DNA of 64,000 nucleotides from Zopfochytrium polystomum (Eukaryota > Chytridiomycota > Chytridiomycetes > Chytridiales > Chytridiaceae). A program made the translations under genes and the position numbers. A model generated the notes under the pieces. That model made no database searches and was not told where the DNA came from. It worked only from the letters and a program-made list of their open reading frames with translations. Shown here piece after piece: positions 1 through 10,451 of this stretch. The number at the start of each line of letters is the position of its first letter. The first letter of the stretch is position 1. The stretch is taken from assembly GCA_025765615.1 (NCBI GenBank), contig JAIVFJ010000165.1, positions 1 through 64,000 of the forward strand. Reading direction: 5' to 3'.

Positions 1-566
1 CTTATCTCGGTTCATCACTCAGGAGAGATAGGCAAATACAGTAAATTAGGCCAGCGGAACTAACTTGCGCCGTAATTCAGCGGGCTGCGTCGAGTGCCGG
101 AAGAAGGCGTGGTGGTGGACAAGACGCTGTTGTCTGCCCGCTCTGCGTGACTGCAGCGAGCGACCTCGGCGACCACCGAGCGCCGGGGGAGTTAACGACG
201 CAGAGCCACACGCAAAGTGGCGTGAGCTCCGCCGAAAATCCGCGTCGTTCCCCCCCGCGCCGGACGCTGAGTCGATCGACTTGGAAACCCCCTTCACCCC
301 CTTCCCCATCCACCCCCTTCCGCCATCCACTCTGCTGGACGAGCGATTCGACCGCGCCAGGTTTCGGTGGGAGACGCGTTCCGGTACCAACGAACAAAGC
401 GCGTTGGAGGTGCTTGGCGGCAACGCACAGACAGGCAGGGTTGGATGAACGGCGCCCCAGCGATCGTGTAAGCGGAGAGGGGTTTGGAGCTGGCCGGAAG
501 GAGGAAGTCCTGCCTTACCTGAGAAATACTAGGTTAATATTCAAACTCAGCAAGTTCGCATGTAAC
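1..566. other. No supported gene
   Basis: Several overlapping open frames exist on both strands, but none shows a recognisable domain, signal peptide or start context. I see no gene here. Confidence 0.4.
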
Positions 567-637
567 GCGTTAGTAGTTTAGTGGCAAAATCGCTGCCTCC
601 CACGCAGCGGCCCCGGGTTCGATTCCCGGCTGACGCA
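567..637 (+). tRNA. tRNA-Gly (anticodon CCC)
   Basis: This 71-nt sequence folds as a cloverleaf. The acceptor GCGTTAG pairs with CTGACGC and is followed by discriminator A. The anticodon stem GCTGC/GCAGC encloses the loop CTCCCAC, so the anticodon is CCC and it reads GGG. The T arm is CCGGG/CCCGG around TTCGATT. CCA is not encoded, as expected for a eukaryotic nuclear tRNA. An identical copy lies at 3338-3408. Confidence 0.93.
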
Positions 638-1561
638 CTCCGGCGGCGATTTCGTGGGTAGTCCACGTCTCGCTTAATCTACGGATGTTGTCACTTCAAG
701 AACAAATACGACTCAACATTTGTTCAGTTGTTGGCAAAACCCATTTAGCCGAAGCCCACTCCCAGCCAATGGGTTCCGTCTTTCGAACTCAACGACTTCT
801 ATCTCTCAGAGAAAGAGTTTAGACTTGAGGAATCAGGAGGTAGGCATGACATCATTGTTGCATCACACTGATTTGGCCAGAACTTCCATGGAGTTATGTG
901 TGCAAAGAAGTCAGGTTTCCTGTCAAGCTCCTGTAATCATTCCTATCAAATTGCAAGAGTGAAGCACACTGATGTGGTCTAGACTGGGGATTGAATACAC
1001 CTCTAAGCACTTGCGCAGTGTCAAAGAACTGGAGAAGTGTAGATAACACTAGGACCAGCTTGAATGCCATCGTAACTCATCTTTACTCTTGAAGACGGAT
1101 CAGAGGATCTTGCGGTGATGTGTGCAAACTCCAACAGAGTGGGTGTGAAGACAACTCAATAATCTCAAGACTTCATGTTTATCATGTAAAAACTCGATGT
1201 TGGCTGTGGGGTGCTGGTTGAGGCTTGAGGTTTTCAAACTGGCGAGCGTTTGATTGGGCAAGTTTATCCCAGCCAGTGGACAATGGCAACAAGTGATTTG
1301 CATAGTGTAAACAGTTTAATCTGTGAGAGTGAGTGGAAGGTGTGAGCGAGCGAAGCGGAGACGTGTGTTTGTGGGTGGTGGTCCTCCCCAACTTCGAGAA
1401 AGAGAAAAACTCTGTTATGAATAATTGATATATAATGATGATATGCACACTATAATAGTTGCTAGGCACGTGTAACCAGTACAGACTAAAAACGTCTCCT
1501 ATATTATCTGCTTGAGCAGAGGAGGAGGAAAACTGTTTGCACCAGGTTTCTGTTCTACTTA
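638..1561. other. Intergenic, nothing recognised
   Basis: This is AT-richer sequence with no long open frame and no protein similarity I recognise. It may be degraded repeat DNA flanking the Tc1-like relic. Confidence 0.4.
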
Positions 1562-2230
1562 CAGTGGCTCACAAAATTGTGCCAATGTTTTTTTTTGTTT
1601 GACTGTCCGACGTCCTCCCAAGTGAACAAGCAAAGGTTTCTTCCTGAAATACAGTGTGCTCGCTGAGCACGTATATAAAGGAGTGGTTTTTGGTGCAAAT
1701 CCCTGCCCTGTTGGATTCATCCAGCTCCAGAAAAAATTCATGAAACCCATCCCACTTGGAAAAAAAATAATGTCTTAAATCTCCTTGACCAAGGTTGAAA
1801 ACATTCCGCCTGGACGTCCAAGGAAGCTCTCTTCCCTGCAAAAACATCGATTTGTTCAGCAAATTGCTTCTGGAGAAGCTAAAACCGCAGTGCAACTGGC
1901 CCAGATGCATGAACAAGACACTGGGGGGACTGTCTCACCTGAGACAGTCAGGCGCTTGCTCTGAGAGGTCGGTCTCAAAGGTTTATGGAAGAAGAAACAG
2001 TAGAACCTGACAATAAAACACAAAAACACTTGGCGCAAGTTTTATCAAAACTGGACAGTTGAGGACGTTAAGTGCGTCATTTGGTCAGACAAGTCAAAGA
2101 TCAATACTTGCAGTTCACTTTCGTGGAAGGCACAATGAACTCTGAGCAATATGTGACGATTTCGGAGAACAATCTCATCCCTCGTCTTGACGAACACGGA
2201 CTCAAAGTGGAAATCATCACTCCTCTCAGT
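1562..2230 (+). pseudogene. Degenerate Tc1/mariner-like transposon
   Basis: A Tc1-type terminus (CAGTGGCTCACAAAATTGTG) starts at about 1562. From about 1836 one frame encodes a helix-turn-helix segment (IASGEAKTAVQLAQ... TVSPETVRRLL). It then continues in the same frame through an in-frame TGA and a TAG. Next comes a stretch typical of the start of the Tc1 DDE catalytic domain (WTVEDVKCVIWSDKSKI), and after a gap GTMNSEQYV and NLIPRLDEHG. Both stops and the missing DDE core mean it cannot encode active transposase. I could not find the second terminal repeat. Confidence 0.8.
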
Positions 2231-2511
2231 TCCTTGTCTGTCTTGCCCTGTCCTGCACTGTTCCTGACAACCCTTACTCTATGCGAAAGAGATTAAAACA
2301 TAGATGAACAACTCGGAACCTTGGAAGTCAATTGGCGTGAAATACAATTGCGATACCTCCCTTGACTCACCGCATCAGGAATGAAGATGCCACTCTCGGA
2401 GGCCAATGTTCAATTCAGTTTCTTCAAAGCATCAAACCATCCTCCCAGAACAAATGTCAAGCATTGCAATTTGCTCCATTGTTGCCCTGAAGGTCCTAGT
2501 TCCGTTCATCG

Positions 2512-3297
2512 TCACAGTTGTAAAGTAACTCTCCATTTCCAGGTGATGGTCGAGATGAGGCTGCCAGACTCAATCTCCACACAGAAATGCCGTCTTGGGG
2601 TCTGCTGACTGGCTTGTTTGGCATTGATCAGAAGGTTTCCGAGTTTTAAAGTGTAGGGATTGCCCTGCACAAGCATCCGCTTGCACCTCCCAGTCTCCGT
2701 GTTCGAGATCCGGACGGTGCCGTCCACCAACAGCGAGAAGAATTTGTCCCCATTCGTATTCCAGCCTGACCTGAAATCGCCAATCGGTTGATCCTCCAAA
2801 GTTTGAGCAACGCGCCTGTGGCTCCTGTCCCACACTTTTGCTCCCCTGTACGATGCTGAGAAAATAAATGGGCGGACCCAACCAAACTTATTGAAAAGTC
2901 CAGCTGGGCGCGCAAGACCAGCTTGCATTCACATGTCGCCGTCGGGATATCCCAGAGTCCCACCAGCGGCCTGTCTAATGATGTGATAAGGATCGCGGTG
3001 CCTTTTGCGTTGACTGCTGCGTCGAGGAGGTCTGGATCGTGGAACGTGCCCGCACTCGCGAAGGTACAGGTAGAGTTGGGTCGATGCGAAAGTCCGATCG
3101 CCGCAGGACCGCGTATGAAAGACGCCGTGACGATGTAGTCCGAATCGATACATGTGATGACCGCGGTGGGCGGTTTGGGAAACAGTTTCTTCACCGGAAT
3201 CCCGCTTGTCCACCGTCGCTCAAGCGTCGGACGGTACTCGTACAGCTTCTTCACGCAACATCGTCGTCGCAGCCGGCTTGCAATCGGCCGGCCCTTT
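2512..3297 (-). pseudogene. Broken WD40 / F-box-WD-like gene
   Basis: Reading leftward, the frame down to about 2900 carries a first blade-like segment (VITCIDSDYIVTAS, RPLVGLWDIPT). A +1-shifted frame then carries two more WD40 signatures (FSASYRGAKVWDR and VDGTVRISNTETG). No GT-AG intron joins the two frames near 2900, so a small indel is the simplest explanation. The upstream side is closed by a stop next to tRNA-Gly and no clear ATG is present, so any F-box is missing. WD40 proteins of this kind are protein-binding scaffolds. This looks like a truncated, decaying copy; a sequencing indel is the alternative. Confidence 0.55.
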
Positions 3298-3337
3298 TCA
3301 CATGACCTGATGATGAACTTCAGCTAGATTGTTACAG

Positions 3338-3408
3338 GCGTTAGTAGTTTAGTGGCAAAATCGCTGCCTCCCACGCAGCGGCCCCGGGTTCGATTCCCGG
3401 CTGACGCA
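3338..3408 (+). tRNA. tRNA-Gly (anticodon CCC), second copy
   Basis: Base-for-base identical over 71 nt to the tRNA at 567-637, with unrelated immediate flanks. The identity stops at the tRNA ends, which fits dispersed functional copies rather than a recent segmental duplication. Confidence 0.93.
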
Positions 3409-4383
3409 CGGAAAACCGTCGTTGTGAACCTCTACAGCTTGATTAGATAAATATTGCCGACAACTAATTTTATACTTCGTTGGTTCTCGCGAAGCGCCTG
3501 TGCGTTGGGAGATCTTCCCCACGAACTTACACTGTGGTATAATCGGTCAAGCTGCTCTCAACTGCGAGGAATGCCTCGGAATATTTATACACCTTTCGGA
3601 CCTGGCGATAGGTGAGGCTCTTCAATAAAAGAGCTCACCACTGCCACAGTCTCTCTTCACGACCCCTCGTCCCTCGCGCCAATTTTCCTTGCGCTGATGA
3701 ACCATTGGCGTTAATAAAAACCGTTCTCTCTTACCCATCGACATCATATTGACAAAAGAAAAGAAGTTTCAGGAAACCCTGGCGGAGGAGATAAGCTCTT
3801 TTTCAACAATCCAAGAAATAGAGGACAAGAGGGCAATCGTGAATATTGATTGATTTGTTAAACCGAAAGTTTGTCAGGGAGAATTGTTTTTTTGTTGCCC
3901 TTCCGTTTTTTATTGTTGCCGAACATTCCAAGTTTATGATTTGGGCACAGTCCAGCGAAACACAACCACATCTGCTGCAACTGCGTCACGAGCATCCCCA
4001 CGTCGGACGCGAAGCTCAGTGCATCGTGAAACACCCACCTCAAGGTAGAAAGAAGATTGAAAATGTGGGCGGGGTTACGCCGCAATTGGTGCTTAGGAGA
4101 CCGAAAAAAAAGAAAAAAAACAGAAAAAAAGGAATAGGTGCACTGCAGAATTGTGTGTTGCTTCTGCACGACAGTTGGCTTCTGGAGCTAGCATTCGAGC
4201 GGCCTCGGCGTGTCTCTCTCTCTCTGGCGGCGCCGGCGTGGCTTCGCCTTGGTCAATGCATGCTTCGATCGGCGGCCGCAATGCGCAGGAAGAGAGAAAT
4301 AAAGAAAATTGGCAAAAAGGGCAATTTAAAAAAAGTTTCGTACTCAGCCCTCGGACAGCCTTTCCCGCAGCTACCACACCAAT
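3409..4383. other. Intergenic and promoter region of the Kunitz-like gene
   Basis: No convincing coding sequence. The stretch includes A-rich runs near 4105-4135. An ATTTAAAA sequence at about 4323, roughly 60 bp before the ATG at 4384, could serve as a TATA element. Confidence 0.4.
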
Positions 4384-5217
4384 ATGACCCGCCGCCCTGC
4401 CGCTGCCGCCGCCGTCCTCGTCGTCGTCCCGGCGCTCTTCGCCGTCCTGCTCGCTGTCTCCACCCTCCTGTCAACCACCGCCACCACCGCCGCAGCAGCA
4501 GTCGCACATCAGGCGTTCATCGCCCCCGCCCACGCCCAGGCCCTCGCTCTCGGCGCCGCCTCAATCAACCTTCCGGCCGCCGCCGCCGCACCGGCCTCCC
4601 AGCCGCTCTCGCCCGCCTGCGCCGCCGCCGCACCCCCCTCTGCCCCCACGGACCCTACGTGCGGCGGCAAAGCTGCGAGGCTGCGCCGCGCGTACTACTA
4701 CAACGCCGCCGCCGCCTCGTGCAACTCGGTCAAGCGGTGCACGGGCGCCGGCGCTGCGACGGGCGGGTTCAGGGTGAGTTTTTTCTTGCATTGTATGGGT
4801 AAGATGTCTAAAACCCAAATACACCAACTTCCCCCCCCCAAAAAATCAAACAAAAACACACACACACACACACGCACCACCGCCACAAGTCCCTCGCCGC
4901 ATGCAAAGCCGCCTGCGTGACGACGGCGGGCACCGGCACCACAGCCGCCGCCGCAAAGCCCGCGCAGGGCGTCCATGCAGCCTCAGCGCGGCCTGCCATC
5001 GGGCTCACAGGTCTCACTGCCGGCAGCGGCGCGTGCGCATCGTCGCCGTGCGGCGCTGGCATGGTGTGCGTCGAGGCGCCGTCCTCGTGTTTCATGCCGC
5101 CAGTGAGTAGTTGGGAGCCATCGGGGGAAGCGAGAGGGTGACAAAGAAAAACAAAAAATGTACTGACCCCCCACCGTCCGCCCGCAGTGCAAGCAGTACA
5201 AGTGCCGCACGGCGTGA
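4384..5217 (+). CDS. Secreted Kunitz-like, Cys-rich protein (3 exons)
   Basis: Exons are 4384-4773, 4890-5102 and 5188-5217, with clean GTGAGT donors and AG acceptors and phase 0 throughout, giving 210 residues. Residues 1-40 are a long hydrophobic signal peptide or N-terminal anchor. An Ala/Pro-rich linker follows. Then comes a Kunitz-like block: an aromatic YYYN motif, then Cys residues with spacing C-x5-C-x15-C-x3-C split by intron 1, and an FRS segment like the end of BPTI-type inhibitors. The first disulphide half of a standard Kunitz fold is not conserved. A second Cys-rich module (SPCGAGMVCVEAPSSC, then CKQYKC) spans intron 2. It probably acts outside the cell as a protease inhibitor or a binding protein. 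A poly(A) signal lies at 5338. Confidence 0.65.
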
Positions 5218-5337
5218 TTGCCCGTGCCGGAAAAGAACCACACGCAGGTTCGAGCAAGTCGAGGGGCGGTTGATTCGATAGTATTTTATCGGTTATCGGC
5301 CTACGGCCCTCGACCTCCCGAAAAATGTCTTCGATTC

Positions 5338-5343
5338 AATAAA
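5338..5343 (+). terminator. Poly(A) signal of the Kunitz-like gene
   Basis: AATAAA lies 121 bp after the stop codon of the secreted Kunitz-like gene. Confidence 0.5.
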
Positions 5344-6122
5344 AAGAAGTCGGTTTGGTTGGAAATCCACCGTATACCACAGTGTCTGTCTCGGGTGATG
5401 CGACGGGCATTCATAAAAGGAAGAGGCCGGTTGGCTATCCTGGAGAGCGAAAATCGTTCGATGAAGTTGGGGCTCTCCGCTTTTGCGCCGAGCTTAGGAG
5501 GAGCATCGTGTCTCCTCGCGCCCCTTATGATGAGCACAGCATCCGGACCAAGATCATGTCAGTGCCACCAGTTGAGGAGCAAAGCCACACCTGGGCTGGG
5601 CTGCCGAAATTCGTCCCGCAAAATGTTGTCGTCGCCAGCCACCCCAGCGCGATCCGGATACTTCCTAATCTGCTCCGAAACCGGCGGTTGCCAGCCTTAT
5701 TTGTTTTCCTTTCTGGTGCTCTGTTAGGTGTCAATCTGTTCTTTGATTTGATAAGTGAGCAAGAGCTACTCACTGTCACAAGGCCTTTTTCCCATTAGAC
5801 CACATGGTGTGCATCACCTGTGCCAATCCTGTCTGCGCGGTGCAGGGAGCGTTATTTTTCAAGGCGGATCCCAATTCGATTGGAGCTATCACTGTCTCAG
5901 TTCTGTCAACCCAAGAAATCTTGCCACTTGACTGCAACCCAGTCCAGCGTAATTCAGTCGACACCAGCCCCCCATTTTATTTGCCAAGAGGTGCAGATCT
6001 GGCATACCCAGCCTATTCATCAGAATGATAGTCAGAAATAAGATGCACCCAGCTCCTGCAAACGAGACTGTGGATGGAATTCCCGGCGTTATTTATTTCC
6101 ACTGCGGGGTTGCAGTGTTATT
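5344..6122. other. Intergenic, nothing recognised
   Basis: Short open frames on both strands overlap one another. None has domain features or splice-supported extensions. Confidence 0.4.
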
Positions 6123-6194
6123 GGGGGTATATATCAGTGGTAGATAGCTCGCTTCGCATGCGAGATGCCCAGGGTTCGATCCCCTGTGCCTCTA
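6123..6194 (+). tRNA. tRNA-Ala (anticodon CGC)
   Basis: 72-nt cloverleaf. The acceptor GGGGGTA pairs with TGCCTCT through two G-U pairs. The D stem TATC/GATA is unusually AT-rich but fully paired. Anticodon stem CTCGC/GCGAG encloses TTCGCAT (anticodon CGC), and the T arm is CAGGG/CCCTG. Discriminator A. Confidence 0.85.
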
Positions 6195-6726
6195 CAGTGT
6201 TGGTAGCACGAGCTGAATTTGTCTGTGTCTTTGCCCCTACGATGCGGTCATGGTTGGATCTATCTGTGTCATTGCGACTCTGGCTGGCCTGCCGACCGAA
6301 TGAGCATTTGTACTATACGCTCACAAAGAATTTCTTCAGAAGAGACTCCTTGACAGCCTAAATAGCTCTCAGTCTACGATCTATGATATTTGGCTCAGGC
6401 AGCGCGGACAAAGAATTGCCGGCAGCGCTCAGCTGCAAACTCAAAGCAATTGTCGCCCCTCTCATGGCAAGCCTTCAGCTCAGTTTACTTCTTTACCTTT
6501 TGTTCCACTGTCACTTGGAGAAGATCCTCAGAGCCTTAGGATTTTTGCTAATGCGGAAAGACAAACACAATCGTTGTCCTTGAAGGCAGGCCCGCATTCA
6601 GACCCGAATCAAGTAATTTTTTATAAGTCAGAATGATAGTGTCCCTTGATCTGACTAATTGGGCCAGCTTTTCGTGTGGGCTGTCGGTTGAATTGTGCCC
6701 ATCGTGTAACAATGCAATGCACGATG
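6195..6726. other. Intergenic between two tRNA genes
   Basis: No coding or RNA feature recognised. Confidence 0.4.
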
Positions 6727-6822
6727 TGCTCTGTACAGGGATCGAACCTGTGACTTTAGCGTCACTCAAGCCCTGAGGAGAGCTTATTAGCACTACACTC
6801 TAACCAACTGAGTTAACAGAGC
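6727..6822 (-). tRNA. tRNA-Ile (anticodon AAU) with a 22-nt intron
   Basis: On the minus strand acceptor GCTCTGT pairs with ACAGAGC. The D arm is canonical, and the T arm ACAGG/CCTGT is around TTCGATC. The anticodon stem TAGTG/CGCTA forms only if about 22 nt are removed one base 3' of the anticodon, at the canonical 37/38 position. The loop is then CTAATAA with anticodon AAT (A34 presumably becomes inosine). The discriminator is A. Confidence 0.88.
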
Positions 6823-6840
6823 CCTTATTGAACGAGCCCG

Positions 6841-7349
6841 TTGCTTTACTCAAATTCCTCCTTGAGGAGGCCTGCAAATGGGGCAATCTGCATGTCGAGG
6901 ACTTTTTGCTGGACCAGGGATGGGAAGGAAGTGCTGACGACGGGCTGCTGTACTTCGCAACACTGGCAGGCTCAGTTCAGATTGTTGAGAGCCATGAGAG
7001 TCCGGATGGAAGCGCTGGCGCAATCATGGAGCTGGATAAGAATGACACTGTTGTGGAACGAAACCCCTTGTTGCTTACGGCCCATCTCGGGCAGACTGAG
7101 ACGGTGCAAGCGCTTCTTGACTACTGGGCCTGTGTGGACGGCAGGGGCAAAAATCAGAAAAATGCATGCGAATCAGGAATGAACGATGTTGTAGAACTGC
7201 TGCTGAGAGCTGTCAAGAGCTGCTTGCCACTCGCAAGAGCGCAAAGCATGATTGTCAACGTTTCTCGAAGGCACTTTCTAAACCACTGCACTACCAGAAT
7301 TGTCTTCACCTCCAAATTTGATCTGGGCTATTTCGTCGTCAGTGGGTAG
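6841..7349 (+). pseudogene. Ankyrin-repeat gene fragment
   Basis: An open frame of about 170 codons lacks an ATG at its start. It contains two or three weak ankyrin-like units (LYFATLAGSVQIVE; PLLLTAHLGQTETVQALLDYWACVDGRG; NDVVELLLRA). The rest is unlike ankyrin. No NACHT or other partner domain is present and no splice site restores a longer protein. It is best seen as a relic related in type to the ankyrin-rich genes at 18-23 kb and 45-46.5 kb. Confidence 0.45.
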
Positions 7350-7866
7350 CACTACTTCACTTTTCACAAATACATCAATTTCAGGTTTGCACGCGACAGC
7401 ATGAATTTCGTTCCAAAGGGAGTAACGTCGGGCCTGTCTTAAAGAAATCGGTGCGCCAAGGAAAGGCTCCGACTGCTCGCTCACCGTCGTCCAGCATGCT
7501 CGCAGCGCGTCCGTGGCTTCCTCACCCATCAACAGAGGCTTGCCTTGCCACAAATGATGCCGGATCGCCACCTCGCGTGCACACGCGCCTATTCATCGAG
7601 CGGCATATTCATTATCTTCCCCCCCCCCTGTCAGCAACTGAGTCAGAGCATGAATTGGTAGTGTGGCGGGCTAAGACGGCGGGGGCTGTCTTTGCCTTTC
7701 TCAGTCGCTAACGCTGCCTTCACTGAATTGAGGCTTTGTGCAGCCCCTTTTTGTTATTGACGCCCTTCCTTCAATCCTTTGGCAAACAACGGCAGTACAA
7801 GATGGGTCGTCAGCATGAAAGTGTTCTTTTCGAAATCAAAATCCTTCGGAACCGAGATTTTCTTCG
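7350..7866. other. Intergenic, nothing recognised
   Basis: Short overlapping open frames only; no recognisable protein or RNA. Confidence 0.4.
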
Positions 7867-8202
7867 TCACTTCCTTCCCAGCCAGCCGCCGTGGCCGTCA
7901 GTGTGCTCGCCGTCACCCGAATCCAATTCCGTTGCGTCCCGTTTAAGCTCTGGAGTGAAGTCTTTAACGACAACGTCAGATCTGTTTTCAAGGCATGAGT
8001 GGAGGTGCAGTCGCTTTGTCTCAAGAAGGGAAACGTGGGTTGGGGGGAGGAGGGAAGAAGAGGGGTAGGATGCAGAAAGCGAGGCAATAGCAGCGTCGTA
8101 CTCTTTCCCGTGGGGGACCGCGACAGCGCCGTTGGTGACAGCCGACAGGAGAACGAGGAAGGCGGCAGCCAGGATGGTGAGCAGCGGAGAAGATAAGCGC
8201 AT
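7867..8202 (-). CDS. Small secreted protein, unknown function
   Basis: ATG at 8202-8200 opens a 111-codon frame. Residues 1-28 form a classical signal peptide: MRLSS, then a Leu/Ala/Val core, ending near NGAVA. The remainder is a short hydrophilic chain without conserved Cys and with an acidic, Gly/His-containing C-terminus ending GRK. A TATA-type box lies about 110 bp upstream at 8311-8320. I chose this ATG because longer extensions of the frame precede the signal peptide with unlikely sequence. Function unknown. Confidence 0.55.
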   Translation of the reverse strand: MRLSSPLLTILAAAFLVLLSAVTNGAVAVPHGKEYDAAIASLSASYPSSSLLPPTHVSLLETKRLHLHSCLENRSDVVVKDFTPELKRDATELDSGDGEHTDGHGGWLGRK

Positions 8203-8310
8203 CGTATTTCGTGTCTGGTCTCGGTTGCACGGTAAACTATGAGATCGGCCACCTTCTCGAGAAAGACGTTTGCCGCTGAGTTGGTCACGAGTCAAGCAAA
8301 GGTGCGCCCC

Positions 8311-8320
8311 TCAATTTATA
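8311..8320 (-). promoter_or_regulatory. TATA box of the small secreted gene
   Basis: Minus-strand TATAAATTGA, about 110 bp before the ATG at 8202. Confidence 0.45.
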
Positions 8321-8556
8321 AAGTACTTGGAAATTGGTGGCTGGGGGGATCTTACGTATGAAGACAGGAATCGACTGGCTCGCGGCAGCAGGGAAGACTT
8401 AGGGAAGACTTGTGGGACTGCCAATTATTGATTACATAATTACTCCTGCGGGAACAGGAGGGCGTCGAAGACAGCCAGCCAGCCAAGCCTTCAATTTTCC
8501 TTGCAGCCTTGTCTGTCTTTACTCGTGGCTGTGCCGTTCGAATGCAAAGCAAGCAA

Positions 8557-8560
<4 letters not shown>

Positions 8561-8592
<32 letters not shown>
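8561..8592. repeat. (TC)n microsatellite
   Basis: Uninterrupted CT dinucleotide tract of about 30 bp in an intergenic stretch, followed by a short TATC tract. Confidence 0.9.
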
Positions 8593-8602
<10 letters not shown>

Positions 8603-8873
8603 TCGCGACGTTCGACCTCGCGCGCATTGACGACGCTAGGCGGCGGCACGGCCATGTCGGCAATTTGAGTGATGTAACCCGATCTGTGGCGGCGAGTGCT
8701 CGAGCCCAGCTTTGGATCGCGCGGCGGTGCCACCGCCACCGAGACTGCTGGCCCCGACGGTGACCGTCGGCACCTGTCTCGTGTTGCACTTCTCCAGAAA
8801 CGATCACCAGGGCTGCACCACTCAGCTGGAACCTGCTTGATGCTTTTGCGTTTTCTGCGGGCTATTCAGATGA

Positions 8874-9287
8874 TTTATCGGCGTGGAAGCCTTATACGTC
8901 TTGTATTCTTTTGGACTGCAGCGTCCTTTCAAGGCCCTCGGACTATGCCCTACTCGATCCTTTGCAGCCGCGTCCGCTCGTCTTCGCTTGTCAAGTCTTT
9001 TCTCTCTGTCGCGATCGACATTGTTCAAACAGGCGAGGGCACCACGCGGGCGGCAAGGACCTGTCGCATCCATTTTGGACTTGCTGGAGGGCGCCCTGAT
9101 CCGATCAGAGTACCCGTTCCTAAGCAAGACGTCGTGGCAGCTGCTGCTCGACCACGCCACGCCTGAACAGCACCAGCTGATCTCCCACTACGTCGTCCGC
9201 CTCGCAATCGATCCAAAGAGGCCCGACGGACCGAAACTGCACAGCGACGACGACAATGACGACAACCCACCGACGACCATCCCATAG
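8874..9287 (+). CDS. Possible coding exon, unknown product
   Basis: An open frame bounded on the left by a stop (8871) and on the right by a stop after 9287. The C-terminal 60 residues look protein-like (ILDLLEGALI, SKTSWQLLLDHATPEQHQLISHYV) and end in an Asp-rich tail. No ATG lies at the left edge, so if real it is an internal or last exon. I do not recognise the product, and a competing frame overlaps the 5' half. Confidence 0.25.
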   Translation, partial: FIGVEALYVLYSFGLQRPFKALGLCPTRSFAAASARLRLSSLFSLSRSTLFKQARAPRGRQGPVASILDLLEGALIRSEYPFLSKTSWQLLLDHATPEQHQLISHYVVRLAIDPKRPDGPKLHSDDDNDDNPPTTIP

Positions 9288-9395
9288 CGCTATCCTGCAG
9301 CTTTCCCTTGAACCTCGCCCGACCTCAAGAGGCTGTGGACGGCAGTCATCCAGTCTTCTGGCGATGCGGATCGCGGGAGCCCCAACGTTTGCGAG

Positions 9396-9973
9396 ATGCT
9401 TGGGAAGCTGGGCCGCTTGCCGCTCCCTACGCCACGCAAGCGACCGGAGTTGGTCCTAACTCCCGCCGCGCCAGCAGCACGGCCGGCTCCTTCCTTCTCC
9501 TTCTCCTCCTCCTCCTCCCCTCGCCCCGGCCGTCCCCTCGCTGCAAACCCAGCTGATCGAAACCGTGCTGTGTCCACGACGACGGACTACAAGGTGTCGC
9601 AGGAGCTGAACAAGAAGCGCGGCGGGCACGGGGTGGTGATGATCGACACCTCCAAGATTCCAAACTACGACAAGCACGTGGACATGCGGAAGCACGCAAA
9701 GGAGAACAAGGACTACTACACGAGCACGATGGAGACGAACGTCAAGAAGGAAAAGGCTAAGCTGTTTACGACGAGCATCCCGGCGGAGGCGTGGCATTTG
9801 CTGTCGAGGAGAAGCGCCGGTGCGGGCGGGCTATACCGGCTCGCCGGCGCTGGAAGAAGGGCGGTGGGGCCGGAGGAGGTGTGTCGGCTAAATCGGCTGC
9901 CCTTGGTGGTGGTGATTCTGCCAGGCAAACGGCCTCGGCCAAGCCGGCCGCCGGCCGTGGCAAGAAGAAGTAG
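9396..9973 (+). CDS. Hypothetical basic protein, frame uncertain
   Basis: ATG at 9396 opens a Pro/Ser-rich N-terminus followed by a hydrophilic segment with a conserved-looking feel (KVSQELNKKRGGHGVVMID, SKIPNYDKHVDMRKHAKEN). After about 9775 a second frame (offset by one position) becomes the more protein-like one and ends in a Lys-rich tail (AGRGKKK, stop at 9971-9973). I could not find an intron that joins the frames, so the end assigned is provisional. I do not recognise the family. Confidence 0.35.
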
Positions 9974-10256
9974 TTTTGAGAGGCCGGACCTTCAATCGTT
10001 ACACACGTTTTCGAGCCTCGCCCCGGCTACTGTTACCATTTACTCGTTTGTTCTTTATCAAAAATATATTGCCTGCCATTATTGCTCTTACTCCATCGTC
10101 TCATCCGAGCGTCAAAAGCAGATTTCTTTTTTTATTTATTTATTTTCTCTCCTGCCTGGAATCAAACACGCTCTTTCGCAAGTCTGCCCCCCACCCTTCG
10201 CCCGCTTCCTCTTGCCCCTCAGCCATCGGAACACAACCGAAAGGTCCTCCTTATTG

Positions 10257-10451
10257 TGCCCCCTCGGTGGCCCTGACGATGCAGTAGACTTGGGCGGCGA
10301 CTGTTCCGAGGGTGATTGCGAGGCTGCACATCTGAACAAGACGACCAGCCACAGCGAGAAGTGCTGCATTGTCACTCGCAAGAGCGGTTCCTGCGAGTCA
10401 AAGAAATTGGGAGGGAGCAAGAAATGCGACGCCCGCGCCATCCTTAGAATT
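10257..10451 (+). CDS. Candidate exon of a six-Cys knottin-like peptide
   Basis: Within one open frame the cysteines follow C-x4-C-x13-C-C-x9-C-x9-C, which is the order (C, C, CC, C, C) typical of inhibitor-cystine-knot peptides. A donor-like GTGAGA follows at 10452. The 5' end and any signal peptide are not identified, and the longer frame upstream may be fortuitous. Knottin-like folds serve in many secreted proteins; no function is claimed. Confidence 0.3.

Noticed and set aside
3846..4802. 318-codon plus-strand open frame
   Set aside because: Its second half is the Arg/Pro-rich out-of-frame shadow of the Kunitz-like gene, and the first half has no features.
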